Assembly: GCA_025642065.1 (NCBI GenBank)
Contig: JAODUP010000576.1
Coordinates: 248,001-312,000, forward strand
Source of the DNA: Paralvinella palmiformis
Lineage: Eukaryota > Annelida > Polychaeta > Terebellida > Alvinellidae
Direction: 5' to 3'
Length of the DNA stretch: 64,000 nucleotides
Shown: piece by piece, positions 25,150-36,539 of the stretch
Numbering within the stretch: position 1 is the first letter of the stretch
Layout: each line of letters starts with the position of its first letter
Position numbers and translations under genes: made by a program
The notes under the pieces: generated by a model
What the model saw: the letters and a program-made list of their open reading frames with translations, nothing else
The model's database searches: none
What the model was told of the DNA's origin: nothing

Positions 25150-25490
25150 CTCAGACATGATGTCAATTCAATTCAGGAATTGATGGCCAATTCCAGAATT
25201 GGAATTCTTTTAGGATTTGAAAATTGATCATATCCACAAACATAAACTACCATTTAACTTTTAACAAGAAACAAGTAATAGTATCATTTGTTGTTAACAT
25301 TTTACTCGACATAATGTTTTCCCTTTTTGGTTTTTCTGTATCTTCAATTATCTACTCGTACTCACTCCTCTTCCATAATTGACCAGACATGGGGTAAATG
25401 ATCTGTTAGAATTCCAGAATTGATTAATTTTTTATGGAATTGACCAAATGGAATTGCATGGAATCAACTCCATGTCTACAATATCCAAGC
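25150..25490. mobile_element. MITE-like element with terminal inverted repeats
   Basis: AGACATGATGTCAATTCAAT at the left is mirrored on the right by AGACATGGAGTTGATTCCAT read in reverse, followed on both sides by GAATTGG/CCAATTC-type repeats. The short AT-rich interior has no coding capacity. Confidence 0.5.
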
Positions 25491-26720
25491 CAGCAGTAAC
25501 ACAATGTATGTTTCTTTCCTCAATATATAGAAATGAATAGCAATCACATTGGGGGATAATTTAATGCATCTAGTTCTGGTAAACACCGAGTGATGCATAT
25601 CTATATTTGAATGACACGTCTCTCAAAATTAATACAATGCTTGTCAGACAGGATTGATAACTGGTTTACTTAAATTAAGGTTTATTTTTATAAGAAAACA
25701 CTGCTTCTATATATTTAAAGCTATTTGTTTTATTCCAATCAATCTCCCCATTCATGATAATGTTCATTGGGAACAAAGATTTACTGTTTTACTCTTTAAA
25801 AACCCTTGTGGTGGCATACTGATGTAACATTCTATAATAATCGAATACTGCTATCTGATTTTTTGCATTTAATCAGTGGACTGATTAGTTGTTGACTGAA
25901 AACATTATCAAGAGTGAACAGCATTATGAGAAAATAATGACCCCATTTTAATGCAAAATCTGATTTACTATCCACTGAAACAATGACTCCTCCACAGTTC
26001 TTTCACTTCAAGCTTATGAGTAGATGTTAATGCAGGTAATTATGTTAATTTTTTTGGCACTTGCCTGTCGGGCAAGTGGGCTCCAAAATCCACTTGCCCT
26101 GACCCAAAGTTCATTTGTCCTGATTTTTTGTACCATTTGTTTTGCAAATTGTTTTATAAATAAACAAGAATTTATACATGTATAGCATATAAGACAATTT
26201 AAGTTTTTATTGAAGTCTAATCATATATTATGACCTCTTCAAACTGTATATAACATACCATTGTCAGTGTCTAGTAGGGCCAGAAATTTTATTTGCCAAG
26301 ATGGAATAAATGATTGAACTCTTATTTTTGCTCTGTTAGTTTGCATTCTCGCCTGATGGCAGTAGTTTGCACTCTATTATTGGTGGCTGTAAAGCCAAAC
26401 CATCCCAAGCCTAATAGCCGATGTGCCATCTTACTGTCACCGAGCCACTGCACAAAGTGAGTAGTTCTGTGGCATGTGGTGCTTTTTTAAAGCTATGGTC
26501 CCAAGAAAACAGTGCCACAATGTTACCTAATCTCACTCCATGATTGGCTGTTAAACATAATACTAGTGTAGTAGTTAGGTAACAGTGCTCATGTTCTTAT
26601 ATATATTGATAGACCGGATGAACTAAGTCATGGGTGAGCCTATGGTGATGCAGAAGCTTACCTGGCCGCCGAGTTGAAAAGTAAACAAAGATCATGCCTT
26701 TGATGCCTGGCAGTCATGGT
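25491..26720. other. Unrecognised stretch
   Basis: AT-rich sequence. A short inverted repeat, CACTTGCC...GGCAAGTG, lies near 26058-26082, followed by another CCACTTGCCCTGACC. No gene is seen. Confidence 0.4.
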
Positions 26721-26721
26721 G

Positions 26722-27652
26722 GGATGGATGGATGAATGTTGTTTAACGACACATCGGCACAATTTAGGCCATTCAGTGTCCTAGAACGTTTGGAAATAAA
26801 ACCGTTTTAACGAGTCTATAAAAAGTTAAAAAGCTGGATTACTGGCATTGATAAAATGTTTGTATAAGCTAGGATATAAATTGTTAAGTATAAATGGTAA
26901 ATATACATTGGTGTATAGGTGTATAAATATTAAAAAGATAAAATCAGATTCTTAATCGTCCAACAAGGTAAATAACATGTGAAATATAGAAGATAATGAC
27001 TAGTTTTGACTAGAGGTAATTAAGTAGATTTCTGTTAAAAGAGAACACCTGCTCCTATAGAGGAAATATAAGGTAGGGTTATGACATTGACTAGATGTTA
27101 CCACTTTAAATAAATAATATTAAGAAGAAAAGACCAGCTTCTCTTAGGAAGTTTAAAATTGTGTCCGGGGTAATATTGTCCAGCAGCTCTTTCCGAGTCT
27201 CTGCATGGTAGTAGTTTACTCTGATGTGGTGGTATTCCGAGCAATGAAGGAGGATGTGATCGATTGTCAGGCGTTCTTGGCAGGAGATACACTCTGATGG
27301 ATCTTCTCCGGCCAAGAGGTATCTATGGGTGAGGAAAGAATGCCCGATCCGTAAACGGCCGAGCACAATTTCCTCACGACGCCTTTCCCGACAGGACCAC
27401 ATCGAACATCCTAATGCAGGCTGCACTGCATGCAATTTATTTTCAGATTGCAGTGACCAGAAATCTGACCACTGCTTTCGTACGTATTGCTTTATGATAG
27501 GTTGGAAGTCAGTGAACGCTAATGGAATGTTGATCTTCCGACCTTTTAGAGCAGTTTTGGCAGCCTTATCGGCGAGTTCATTGCCACGAATACCGACATG
27601 GCTAAATGATAAGAAATCTGCAACTAGCCCACCTGGGCAACTGTTAATGTAA
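26722..27652 (-). pseudogene. 5'-truncated non-LTR retrotransposon with RNase H domain (I/Nimbus-like)
   Basis: The minus strand (27640 to 27106) encodes the end of a LINE polyprotein. SHVGIRGNELADKAAKTAL is the last active-site block of an RNase H domain. RRREEIVLGRLRIGHSFLTH and CISCQERLTIDHILLHCSEY (a Cys/His finger-like motif) are the usual carboxy-terminal region of I- and Jockey-group elements carrying RNase H. About 380 bases of 3' UTR follow, ending in CATCCATCC repeats at 26722. Endonuclease and reverse transcriptase are missing, as in target-primed 5' truncation. A second 3' end lies at 33215-33295. Confidence 0.75.
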
Positions 27653-27964
27653 TGGCCTATAATGGTATATTTAGGCTTATAATATAAAAACACTGGACTC
27701 TAACTGTGGTCTAAAAATGGGAACAGACTATGTTGATCTCACAGATGAAAACAAAATTTGAAATATACACAGCTATTTTGTATTATCAAACTCACCATGG
27801 TTACACTGTCAAATCTAGTTTTAACTAATTTCTCACTTATTTGTGGTAGATACCAGGATATTCTAGAAATAATAGGTTTTGTGGGATTAACATAACATAT
27901 AAATAAAATATTTTTAATAACTTTATCACCTTTAATCATTTGAAAAAGACTGCCTATATATTGT

Positions 27965-28035
27965 ATTGTATATTATGATATAAAGCACCTTAGAGCAATT
28001 AAAGTTGATTATGCACTAAATAGTATTATTATTAT
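27965..28035 (+). repeat. Possible LINE-type 3' tail fragment
   Basis: ATAAAGCACCTTAGAGCAAT followed by an AT-rich TTATTATTAT tail resembles the 3' ends of CR1/L2-type elements. It is short and tentative. Confidence 0.3.
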
Positions 28036-28573
28036 ATATTCACAGCCAGTGTTTTCAGTTATTCCCGACCAAATATTCATGAGTATACCCACATCAAGGC
28101 TGAGGGGGGTTCTGTCAGGTACACTGATCTATATATATAGGTCAGTGGTTGAGTATGATTACAGTTTGCATAAAGCATCAACACGGCAAAAACATATATC
28201 AGTGCAGTGACATACAGTGATCGTGATTTGTTTATAGTTCCAGAATTTACATATAGTTTTGTTGAAAATTCAAAATAAAATCCACTAGTGAATCAGTTAT
28301 GTCATTTGGAATTCAGGCACAGCTAAAACACAATTCATGGATTTCCGGTGAAAGAAAACCATGTGACACCTAAGTCACATCGTGACTCTTTAGCGAATCT
28401 TCGGGTTTCCAAACAACAAACATTAATGGCTGACAGTGTGTGTCAATCTTTTTTGATAGTGAAAAGGGAGCTCCCAGAAGCACCTCGACTTATACGCCGG
28501 ACATAGTTCCTACCAGCTGAAGGAAATATTTTTTCGGCCATCCTGGACACACAACGCTACAGGATTCAACCCA

Positions 28574-28870
28574 ATAATAGCCAGAGTCAGAATAAAATCG
28601 TCACATTGCTGCCTACTAAATCATTATTATTCACTAAATAAAAATTAATTTTCACCAAACTGTTATTTGGATATCACAAACATGCCTATCTTTATATAAT
28701 AATACTTGATAGTCACGCATTATTACCTACCAGTACTTGCAATCAGGCGTGTTTGTGTGAGCCAGAGTTGGATCAAAATCTCTGCCTACTAGTCTTATCC
28801 AATAAATAACGATTAAGTTTCACTACTGTTATTTGGTTCTCACAAACATGCCAGTCTTTGTGTAATTGTA
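28574..28870. repeat. Two degenerate ~185 bp direct repeats
   Basis: CCAGAGT..., CTGCCTACTA, a CACTAAATAAA/CCAATAAATAA block, ACTGTTATTTGG and TCACAAACATGCC occur in the same order at about 28574-28700 and 28760-28870. Part of the spacer (GATAGTCAC...TACCAGTAC) recurs at 29350-29385. Family unknown. Confidence 0.5.
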
Positions 28871-29541
28871 ACAGATTTGCAAATATGTGTAAATATTGGA
28901 TATTATGTTAATATGGCTATATTAACATGTGTAACAAACAGGTACCACTGTGCTGGTTAACTGCCAAAGTATTCACCAGGTGTCACTGAACATGTTGGTG
29001 TATTTACTATTTCATTCACCAGGGGTCACCTGGTGTGTTAAAATAATACTAACAGCCAAATTCAAATCAGTTTGTAGCTAGGAGTTGGAAAGGAAACATC
29101 ATTGTATATATAGTTTTCTGCCTTAGCAAAGGTTTTGGTTGCCTCTCAATTCCATGAAATGGGACTTCACTGTGGATAGTATTAATTGCCGAGGCGTTAC
29201 CCTCAGTGTAGTCGAGCTCTTTCTCATCATATAAACCTCTAATATTATTAAGAGTTTATTCTATGTTTTATACACTGCACCGAGGATGAAATAAACCCAT
29301 AGCAGACTTCATGTCGAGTCATTCCGCAAGTCAGCTACATAATAATAATAGATAGTCACACGCCATTAACTACCAGTACCTCCAGATGATTAGTGATACC
29401 ATATAAATCACTGTTCACATTGTGTGTTTGGTGTGACAAGTTTGTTTATTAGTTATAACGAGAATCCCCAGGTGGTTGCTTATTGAGCACAGCCTAGTTA
29501 TAACATCAAAACGAAATCCGTGTATATATATATATATATAT
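28871..29541. other. Unrecognised stretch
   Basis: No gene. It may include the 5' region of the Tigger-like element that resumes after the SINE at 29830. Confidence 0.35.
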
Positions 29542-29548
29542 TATCGCT

Positions 29549-29830
29549 AGTGAGATCCGGTGGCCTAGTGGCTAAGCACCCGGCACTTGGTGCCAACGGT
29601 CACAGGTTCGAACCCTGTAAGAGGTCGAAACCTTTCCAGGGATTAATTTCTTGGCTCACAACATCGTGGGTGGCTGACCACGTTAAATGGTGTTGCAGTC
29701 TCCACTGAATTATTTAAAATAAAGGGGGACTTTAAAGACCCCCTGAGGACGTAAAACACTCAACCACTCCAACATAGAGGCTGTGCTGATTAAGCAACAG
29801 CCTGGGGATTCTCTCCGAACAACAAAAAAC
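29549..29830 (+). repeat. tRNA-derived SINE, family B
   Basis: A-box-like GTGGCCTAGTGGCTAAGC, B box GGTTCGAACCC and the family body and tail are present. About 80 bases of the body are deleted relative to the copy at 59784. TATCGCT occurs on both sides (29542-29548 and 29834-29840), probably the target duplication. It sits in the 5' part of the Tigger-like element. Confidence 0.82.
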
Positions 29831-31504
29831 ATATATCGCTGCTGGTGAAGAAGTCGATACTGATATATTTACGACGCACTTGCCGACACCACGAGTTTGA
29901 AACAAAAGTGAAATTTGTACGATGCACAGTTTAAGTTAAAAGTCATTAAGTTTGCCGAAGAAAACAACAACTCTGCTGTAGACAGACATTTTGCTGTTAG
30001 TGAACAACTAGTGAGAGACTGGAGAAAGCAGAAGAAATATTTATTTGAAAGGACGAAAAGGACGAAACGTTACGGAGTTAGTCCGTACATCAAATTAGAG
30101 AAAGCATTGAATGGTTGCATACTGGAGTATTGCCACAATGGATATATTGTCACCAGAATGATGATACAGATACAGGCTATCAAGTTTACTTGGTTTAAGG
30201 GTGAAATGCACAAATTATGGAACAACTGGATGACAGAAGGTGATAAACCACTAACAGCTGCAGGTAATCTAAAGAGACCGTCGATTCCTCTGGTCATCAA
30301 GTGGGTTAAAACCATGTGGGGTGTATTCCCAAAGAAATGGTGCATAAGTCATTCTTAAAGTGTGGCATTTCTAATAAGATGGACGGAACAGAAGATGATG
30401 CCCATTATGAAGATTTTTATGGGGAATGGGTTGCCGAAACTTGGGATGTGGCAGACAGTGACGGCTATGGTGATTACTATGATGATTCTGTTGCTACATG
30501 TGAGATTCCGGATTACGATTGGGTCAGCTTTTTCGTGGATGATGACAATGATTCAGATTTTAAACCAATACCGTAAAATGTCTGAAAAACCTAGTTTTGG
30601 TGTATAACACGCAGAAGAAATCAGGATAATCTGGAGCTGGACTTGTGCAACAGCCTGGGGATTCTCTCCGAACAACAAAAAACATATATCGCTGCTGGTG
30701 AAGAAGTCGATACTGATATATTTACGACGCACTTGCCGACACCACGAGTTTGAAACAAAAGTGAAATTTGTACGATGCACAGTTTAAGTTAAAAGTCATT
30801 AAGTTTGCCGAAGAAAACAACAACTCTGCTGTAGACAGACATTTTGCTGTTAGTGAACAACTAGTGAGAGACTGGAGAAAGCAGAAGAAATATTTATTTG
30901 AAAGGACGAAAAGGACGAAACGTTACGGAGTTAGTCCGTACATCAAATTAGAGAAAGCATTGAATGGTTGCATACTGGAGTATTGCCACAATGGATATAT
31001 TGTCACCAGAATGATGATACAGATACAGGCTATCAAGTTTACTTGGTTTAAGGGTGAAATGCACAAATTATGGAACAACTGGATGACAGAAGGTGATAAA
31101 CCACTAACAGCTGCAGGTAATCTAAAGAGACCGTCGATTCCTCTGGTCATCAAGTGGGTTAAAACCATGTGGGGTGTATTCCCAAAGAAATGGTGCATAA
31201 GTCATTCTTAAAGTGTGGCATTTCTAATAAGATGGACGGAACAGAAGATGATGCCCATTATGAAGATTTTTATGGGGAATGGGTTGCCGAAACTTGGGAT
31301 GTGGCAGACAGTGACGGCTATGGTGATTACTATGATGATTCTGTTGCTACATGTGAGATTCCGGATTACGATTGGGTCAGCTTTTTCGTGGATGATGACA
31401 ATGATTCAGATTTTAAACCAATACCGTAAAATGTCTGAAAAACCTAGTTTTGGTGTATAACACGCAGAAGAAATCAGGATAATCTGGAGCTGGACTTGTG
31501 CATC
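29802..31504 (+). repeat. Apparently perfect 853 bp tandem duplication
   Basis: Sequence from the SINE tail (CAACAGCCTGGGGATTCTCT, about 29802) through the Tigger body to about 30654 is repeated immediately at 30655-31504. All encoded frames are identical between copies. The junction is at a shared GCA. It contains the 3' end of the SINE, so it arose after the SINE inserted. Confidence 0.9.
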
Positions 31505-31800
31505 ATTTTGTTCGTAATTACGTACACCCTCTGTGTATGACAGTGTGATACAGATTTCATAATTGCTTTGATGTTGTATTTAATAAACAAACTTCTCTCA
31601 ATTGTGAGCAGCGATTTCTATTGTTTTTCTTTAAAAAGACACATTTAGTTCTGGTTTATAACACGGAAATTACAGCGGCGGAAATTACAGTAATTGACCT
31701 CGATTTATACGTGAGCAGAGGCCTGAGGAAAGAATTACAGGGTAAAAAACCGACCTTGACTTATCTGCCGGGTCGACTTATATGCGAGTATATACAGTAT
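29830..31800 (+). pseudogene. Internally deleted pogo/Tigger transposase, tandemly duplicated
   Basis: Each copy (from 29915 and from 30768) encodes YDAQFKLKVIKFAEE and QLVRDWRKQKKYLF, the amino-terminal helix-turn-helix of pogo/Tigger transposases. A DNA-binding segment (VTRMMIQIQAIKF) follows. The copy then jumps to the carboxy-terminal block VHKSFLKCGISNKMDGTEDD and a long Asp/Glu/Tyr tail ending DNDSDFKPIP. The DDE catalytic domain between them is deleted, and a one-base frameshift near 30325 (31178 in copy 2) separates the halves. The initiator codon is TTG, so the start is lost too. The right terminal repeat CGACTTATATGCGAGTATATACAG lies at 31775-31798. It cannot move by itself. Confidence 0.75.
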
Positions 31801-33049
31801 TTCCTGAATATGATGAAAATAGTTCAGCTGGTTTCTGGTTAACTAGTTATAAATGTACTTCAGTGGACAAATATTAAATTTCATAGTTTCATAAAGAAAA
31901 TTATACAAACATAAAAAGCTCAGTTCCTATAACAATATACAGTTTGAATTATGTCAATAGGTAACAAGTAAAGAAAGTTATACACATTTTAGTCAGATAA
32001 ATCTCATGAATTTATGTCACCAATTAGTATTTATTAGCATTGCAGTAATTATGACCGTCTTAATGATAACATCTGGCAGACTAATTCAAAAGTTAACTTC
32101 AATAACGGGTTTTTTTTGTCTTCAAGTACAAAACTTCTTAATCTCCTCACAATCAGACATAAAAATATCAACACCACATTTTTTGTGACCTCTTGATGAA
32201 TTAGTGTGCAGAACTGTATATTATTAAAAAGTTGTTCCTTGGAAGGAAAAAACACAATGGTGGCAGATGGTTATTTATGGGAGTAATGAGCATCGGGAAT
32301 TATGCTGTACATACATTTCAACGTCAAATCGTGAAAAATGGCCACATTTCAACAGATAATGAATCAAACGATAAAGTTGTTTACCTTAAAGAAATGAAAG
32401 AGGCAGCCAAAAAATCCGAGAAAGGAAGTACCACTCTTGGTGCCTTTACCAGTCACAGCTGCCAGTGGGTTTTGTGTGACATTCGGTCATGATGTTTATG
32501 AAAGTGCCTATATATATATTATAATTTATATTAACTGATTCTGATAATATTGGTCCGGATGATAGATTCAGATAATACAGATTGATTATCAAACACTCAA
32601 ATAATGATTGTATAATATTCAGCCAATCAAAAGGGAGCATACACGTAAGTGGCAGCAGACTGGACGATATAAGAGTATAAAAACCACATCTATTTATTAC
32701 GACAATGGTACATGGGGCAATACGTTTCATCTATGTCCTTTAGTTTTTTTAATGCGTTCACTTATTATCGCTCAGACATGAACTCCAATACCAGAAAACA
32801 CTTACACAGTGCGTGTAACATTTTCAACTTCTGTATATGACTGTTACACAGACGTTAGTGCAATACGGTGATAAATGCAGTTTTTTAATTCAGCGCCTCA
32901 ATTCATATGAAATCCTACTGTAAAAGACGTCCAGATCTTTAGCTGCGGCCCACACAAATGTCAAGGCCGTGGAGCAAATCAGACTTAGTACGGAGACAAA
33001 CTTCACGTAAACGCAAATGGTTTTTCTCTAGCAATGTATACTAATGAAC
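31801..33049. other. Unrecognised stretch
   Basis: A plus-strand frame at 32232-32492 has a Lys/Glu-rich middle but matches no family I know. Otherwise AT-rich with nothing identifiable. Confidence 0.4.
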
Positions 33050-33214
33050 ATATATATATATATATATATATAATTGATTCAGCGTTGTGTAATAGAGCAA
33101 CAGCTTATTTTTCCTTCTATATAAATAAAAGCGAATATGAGTTTGTTTGTTTGTTTGTCTCTCTTGTGGATTCGAAAATATTCTGACAAGAGTCTAAAAC
33201 GGCGGTGGATATGA

Positions 33215-33295
33215 CATTGGTTAAGACTATAATTGTACGACGTTCTAGGACACTGAATGACCTAAATTGTGTCGTTAAACAACATCCATCCACCC
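33215..33295 (+). repeat. LINE 3' end fragment (same family as 26722-27652)
   Basis: ACGTTCTAGGACACTGAATG-like sequence, CCTAAATTGTGTCGTTAAAC and the CATCCATCC tail are the plus-strand form of the 3' end at 26722-26790. Confidence 0.75.
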
Positions 33296-33432
33296 ACTAT
33301 GATTGTACTATAAAGTTTACTCATTAATTTTTTCTTCTTCTTCAGACCCATTTTTGGTTAATATCCACGACTTTTAAGCTTGTAACTAATATCACACACG
33401 CGCGCACGCACACACACGGTAAGAAAAAGAGA

Positions 33433-33467
<35 letters not shown>

Positions 33468-33490
33468 CGTTTAATCCGACAGTGAGGGTG

Positions 33491-33523
<33 letters not shown>

Positions 33524-33539
33524 GTGTGTGTGTGTGTGT
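33433..33539. repeat. (TA)n and (TG)n microsatellites
   Basis: TA runs at 33433-33464 and about 33491-33517, then TG to 33539. Confidence 0.95.
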
Positions 33540-33683
33540 ATAAACACACAATAACACACGCCCGCAGACGACTGATGAGACAATAAACATATATGAAAAT
33601 TTGCTTCTCTAAATTTAGTCCACTTATTTTGTATCAACTTTTTATTTGAGATTATCTATGTTTGTGCCTTATTCAACACTGCT

Positions 33684-33685
<2 letters not shown>

Positions 33686-33719
<34 letters not shown>

Positions 33720-33752
33720 AGAGAGAGGGAGAGAGGAGAGAGAGAGAGAGAG
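33686..33752. repeat. (CA)n-(GA)n microsatellite
   Basis: A long CA run followed by an interrupted GA run. Confidence 0.95.
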
Positions 33753-34760
33753 CCATGCAAGCTCCACAAGAGTTTATCGCGAGAGAACCCAAGAAAAATA
33801 AAGATATGGAGCGTTGGTGACGTAATCATGATATATCATGAAGTAGAAATGGTGAGAATAGTATTTATCTAAGTAGCTATATGTAGGAGAATATATTATT
33901 TGGAACATAATGTTTTCCACCTTACAGACAGATGATGGTCTTTTATATCTGTCATAATTATGTGATTTAGTTCTATCATTAAATTGTCCGTGTTATTTTT
34001 AGACTTTAAGTTGTAGACAAATGACAGGAATTTATTACACTAATTTTTCTGGTCACTTGAAATAGATAAGTACAGTATCAAGTTGATGCTGTACTTATCT
34101 AACCCTGCTTCACAATGCCCAGCCACAATCACCTAAGCATAAAGCTCCTACTACACCGTGCAGCGAATGTTAAAATGGACATGAAATAAGAGCTATCTTC
34201 AGCAAACGACTAACTGTTGACCTGTGGTCGAGCAAATTGTGTCTGATGTAAGTAATTTTATCAATGTGCTAATAACACCATATATAATGACACAGCTGTA
34301 CAAAATGTAAGTATTGGTGTTATGTTTAGGTGCACATAGACAAAAGCACAATGGTCATCTTAGAACGGTGCAACAGAACTGTTTATTCTCAATGATACAT
34401 AGACTGATGTGTACACTCATGTCAGTCGGCATCTACAACATATAATTGTTTATAAGTATCATACATTACACTGTCCACACCTAATGTAAAAGTTAATTAA
34501 ACGTTAATTTTGCATTATACAAAAACTGATACTTATAACTAGACTAATAATTATTTTTCTTTTGTCAAGACTATGCTAACTATTTTAAAAGTAATCTAAC
34601 ATAAGATAACCTGTAGACATGCGCAACAAAATGTCAGAAATTACAGATCAAATATCTTCTTGGGCTTTCTGTCTCTTAACGGATAGCGTCTCGGAGTAGT
34701 TAGTGTATCGGGTAGTTTATCGGTGGGAGTTGGTGGTGTTTTATTGTCCTTGGTAACACT
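33753..34760. other. Unrecognised stretch beside a gypsy remnant
   Basis: No coding sequence. It lies 3' of the gypsy integrase on the minus strand, so an LTR could be here, but no repeated pair was found. Confidence 0.35.
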
Positions 34761-34775
34761 GGTATTCGGCGAATC

Positions 34776-35540
34776 TCAACTCTGATCTGATTGTACTGGG
34801 CTTACAACTGGATATACCTTAGGTGGTACACCACCAGATAGTGTTACTGGTATTTGGTTGGGTGGTTCAGCGGTGGGTATCACCTGTCTAGGTATATATT
34901 CTGGCTGGTGATCTGAAATAGTCTCGCCTGATCTTAGTAGATGATCAACATGAATATGGCGTACATCCTGGCCTACACGAACAAGATACCTAAGTGGACC
35001 TAATCGTTTAACGATTGTTCCTGTCATCAACTCGGACTCGAACTCTATCACTGCACTCAAATTGTCTAAACTTAGTGGATACATCTGGTGCCTGTTTATC
35101 TACTATCTTACTGCGCAAGTCAGGTTTTATCAGATTGAATCTGGTACGTGGTTGTCGTTTCAAAACCAACTCAGATGGAGACCTGCCTGTGCTGCTATGT
35201 GGAGTTATTCTATACATCAACAGGAAATTAGCTAACTGCTGGCTTCGAGACATGGCCTTAGTCCTTGTTTCAACGTCTAAACACAACGTTTAATACAACC
35301 TTTACTGGCTGGATGGTATGGTGTCAATGTTTGCTTGATACCATTTAGCTTTAAGAACTGGGCAAACTCTCGGCTTGGAATCTGTGGTCCGTTATCAGAC
35401 ACTACCTCATGGGGAATGCCGAAAACGCAAACAAGTTGCGAAGAATCTCGATGACTCCCCGGGAGGTAGTACTTGCAGTGGGGAATACCTCTACCCACTT
35501 GGAGTAACTTTCAACCACCAGAAAGTAGTTTGTTCCCTCG
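34776..35540 (-). pseudogene. Ty3/gypsy retrotransposon integrase fragment, frameshifted
   Basis: In order on the minus strand: a VVESYSKWVEVFPT segment (the first catalytic position, normally Asp, is Glu), VVSDNGPQIPSREFAQFL (second Asp) and LTPYHPASKG. The carboxy-terminal part follows with LANFLLMYRITPHSSTGRSP. A GPY/F-type module comes last (GTIVKRLGPLRYLVRV, then HIHVDHLLRSGE). These are in three frames with stops. Protease, reverse transcriptase and LTRs are not seen. Dead copy. Confidence 0.78.
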
Positions 35541-35579
35541 TATTCAGCAAATCACTATGTAGCCTTTCCCACACATGAC

Positions 35580-35798
35580 TTGGATAAGAAAAGATATGAA
35601 GATGTTATAAAACCTATACAAAATGAGGACGTTGTCCCATTTGTGGTACCATTTTCAAAAACCGCTAAAACAGCAGCAAGAATAATTAAAAAACATTATA
35701 AAATTCTCCAACAGAAAGAAGTGTTGAATGATTATGAATATAGAATTATCACAGCTTATTCTAAACACAAAAAATCTAGCTGGTTCCTTGGTTTCTAG
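35580..35798 (+). pseudogene. Possible Penelope-like reverse transcriptase fragment
   Basis: The frame reads VVPFVVPFSKTAKTAARIIK then KHYKILQQKEVL. A V-P-F-V-x-x-F...I-x-x-I-x-x-H-x-x-I-L pattern is what I expect in the region after the palm of Penelope-like reverse transcriptases. It ends at a stop with no GIY-YIG domain. It is short and matched only from memory, so other origins are possible. Confidence 0.3.
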
Positions 35799-35799
35799 C

Positions 35800-36265
35800 A
35801 AAATGTAAGAAAACGTTATATTTAACAATGTCTCCTGGAGCTCTGGTAGTGGGTTAGCTGTTAGGTTCGAGTAAATCGTAGTATTTACTCCCCCGGAGTT
35901 TGAGACCGGATATTTGCCCCTATCTAGGGCCAGGGGAAATAATCCTGTGAATGTAAATTGGTGCGTGTATTTAGCTCACATTTCCCTTTTTTAGGGACGG
36001 ATTTACTGTCGCTTGTACTAGCCTGCATGTAGCCGTTCCGTGGGTGACATATTTGTCGCGTACGAAAAGCGAATTAGCTGATTCCCACAGGCTGATGAGT
36101 AGCCAGACACATGCTTAGGTATACCATATTATCAATATGTGGAGGTATTGAACATTTAATTTTTAGATTAATGTATGTATAGTTGTATTTAGATTTATGG
36201 AGGTAGGTTTCGAAGGATGTTTAGATATGTTGATGCTCTGTGCCTGTTGCCTCTTACTATGTACC
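35800..36265. other. Unrecognised stretch
   Basis: Moderately GC-richer non-coding sequence; no repeat partner in the window. Confidence 0.35.
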
Positions 36266-36267
36266 CT

Positions 36268-36270
<3 letters not shown>

Positions 36271-36323
<53 letters not shown>
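36271..36323. repeat. (CA)n microsatellite
   Basis: An uninterrupted run of about 26 AC units. Confidence 0.97.
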
Positions 36324-36326
<3 letters not shown>

Positions 36327-36539
36327 CATACATCAACACAATTTAACACCAACAGACATAGTAACCTTCCACATTTATTATTAATCAAATTAAAATTTTT
36401 TTTTATTTATTTAAAAATCTCCTCCAAATTTTTTTTTACATAATTCTTCTGTTAACTTTGACATAGTTATTTAAATGCCGTTCCATCTATTTATTATTAT
36501 AATCATATATCATATTATTATAATCATCTAGGAGGCGTA

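Noticed and set aside
28574..28870. CRISPR array
   Set aside because: Two diverged 185 bp repeats without regular short spacers, in an animal genome.
32232..32492. 86-codon frame with a KEMKEAAKKSEKG segment
   Set aside because: It looks faintly coding but has no family match and no splice or transposon context.
33571..33600. Further hammerhead core (CTGATGA) near 33571
   Set aside because: No stem II or GAAA at the right spacing and no stem I pairing.
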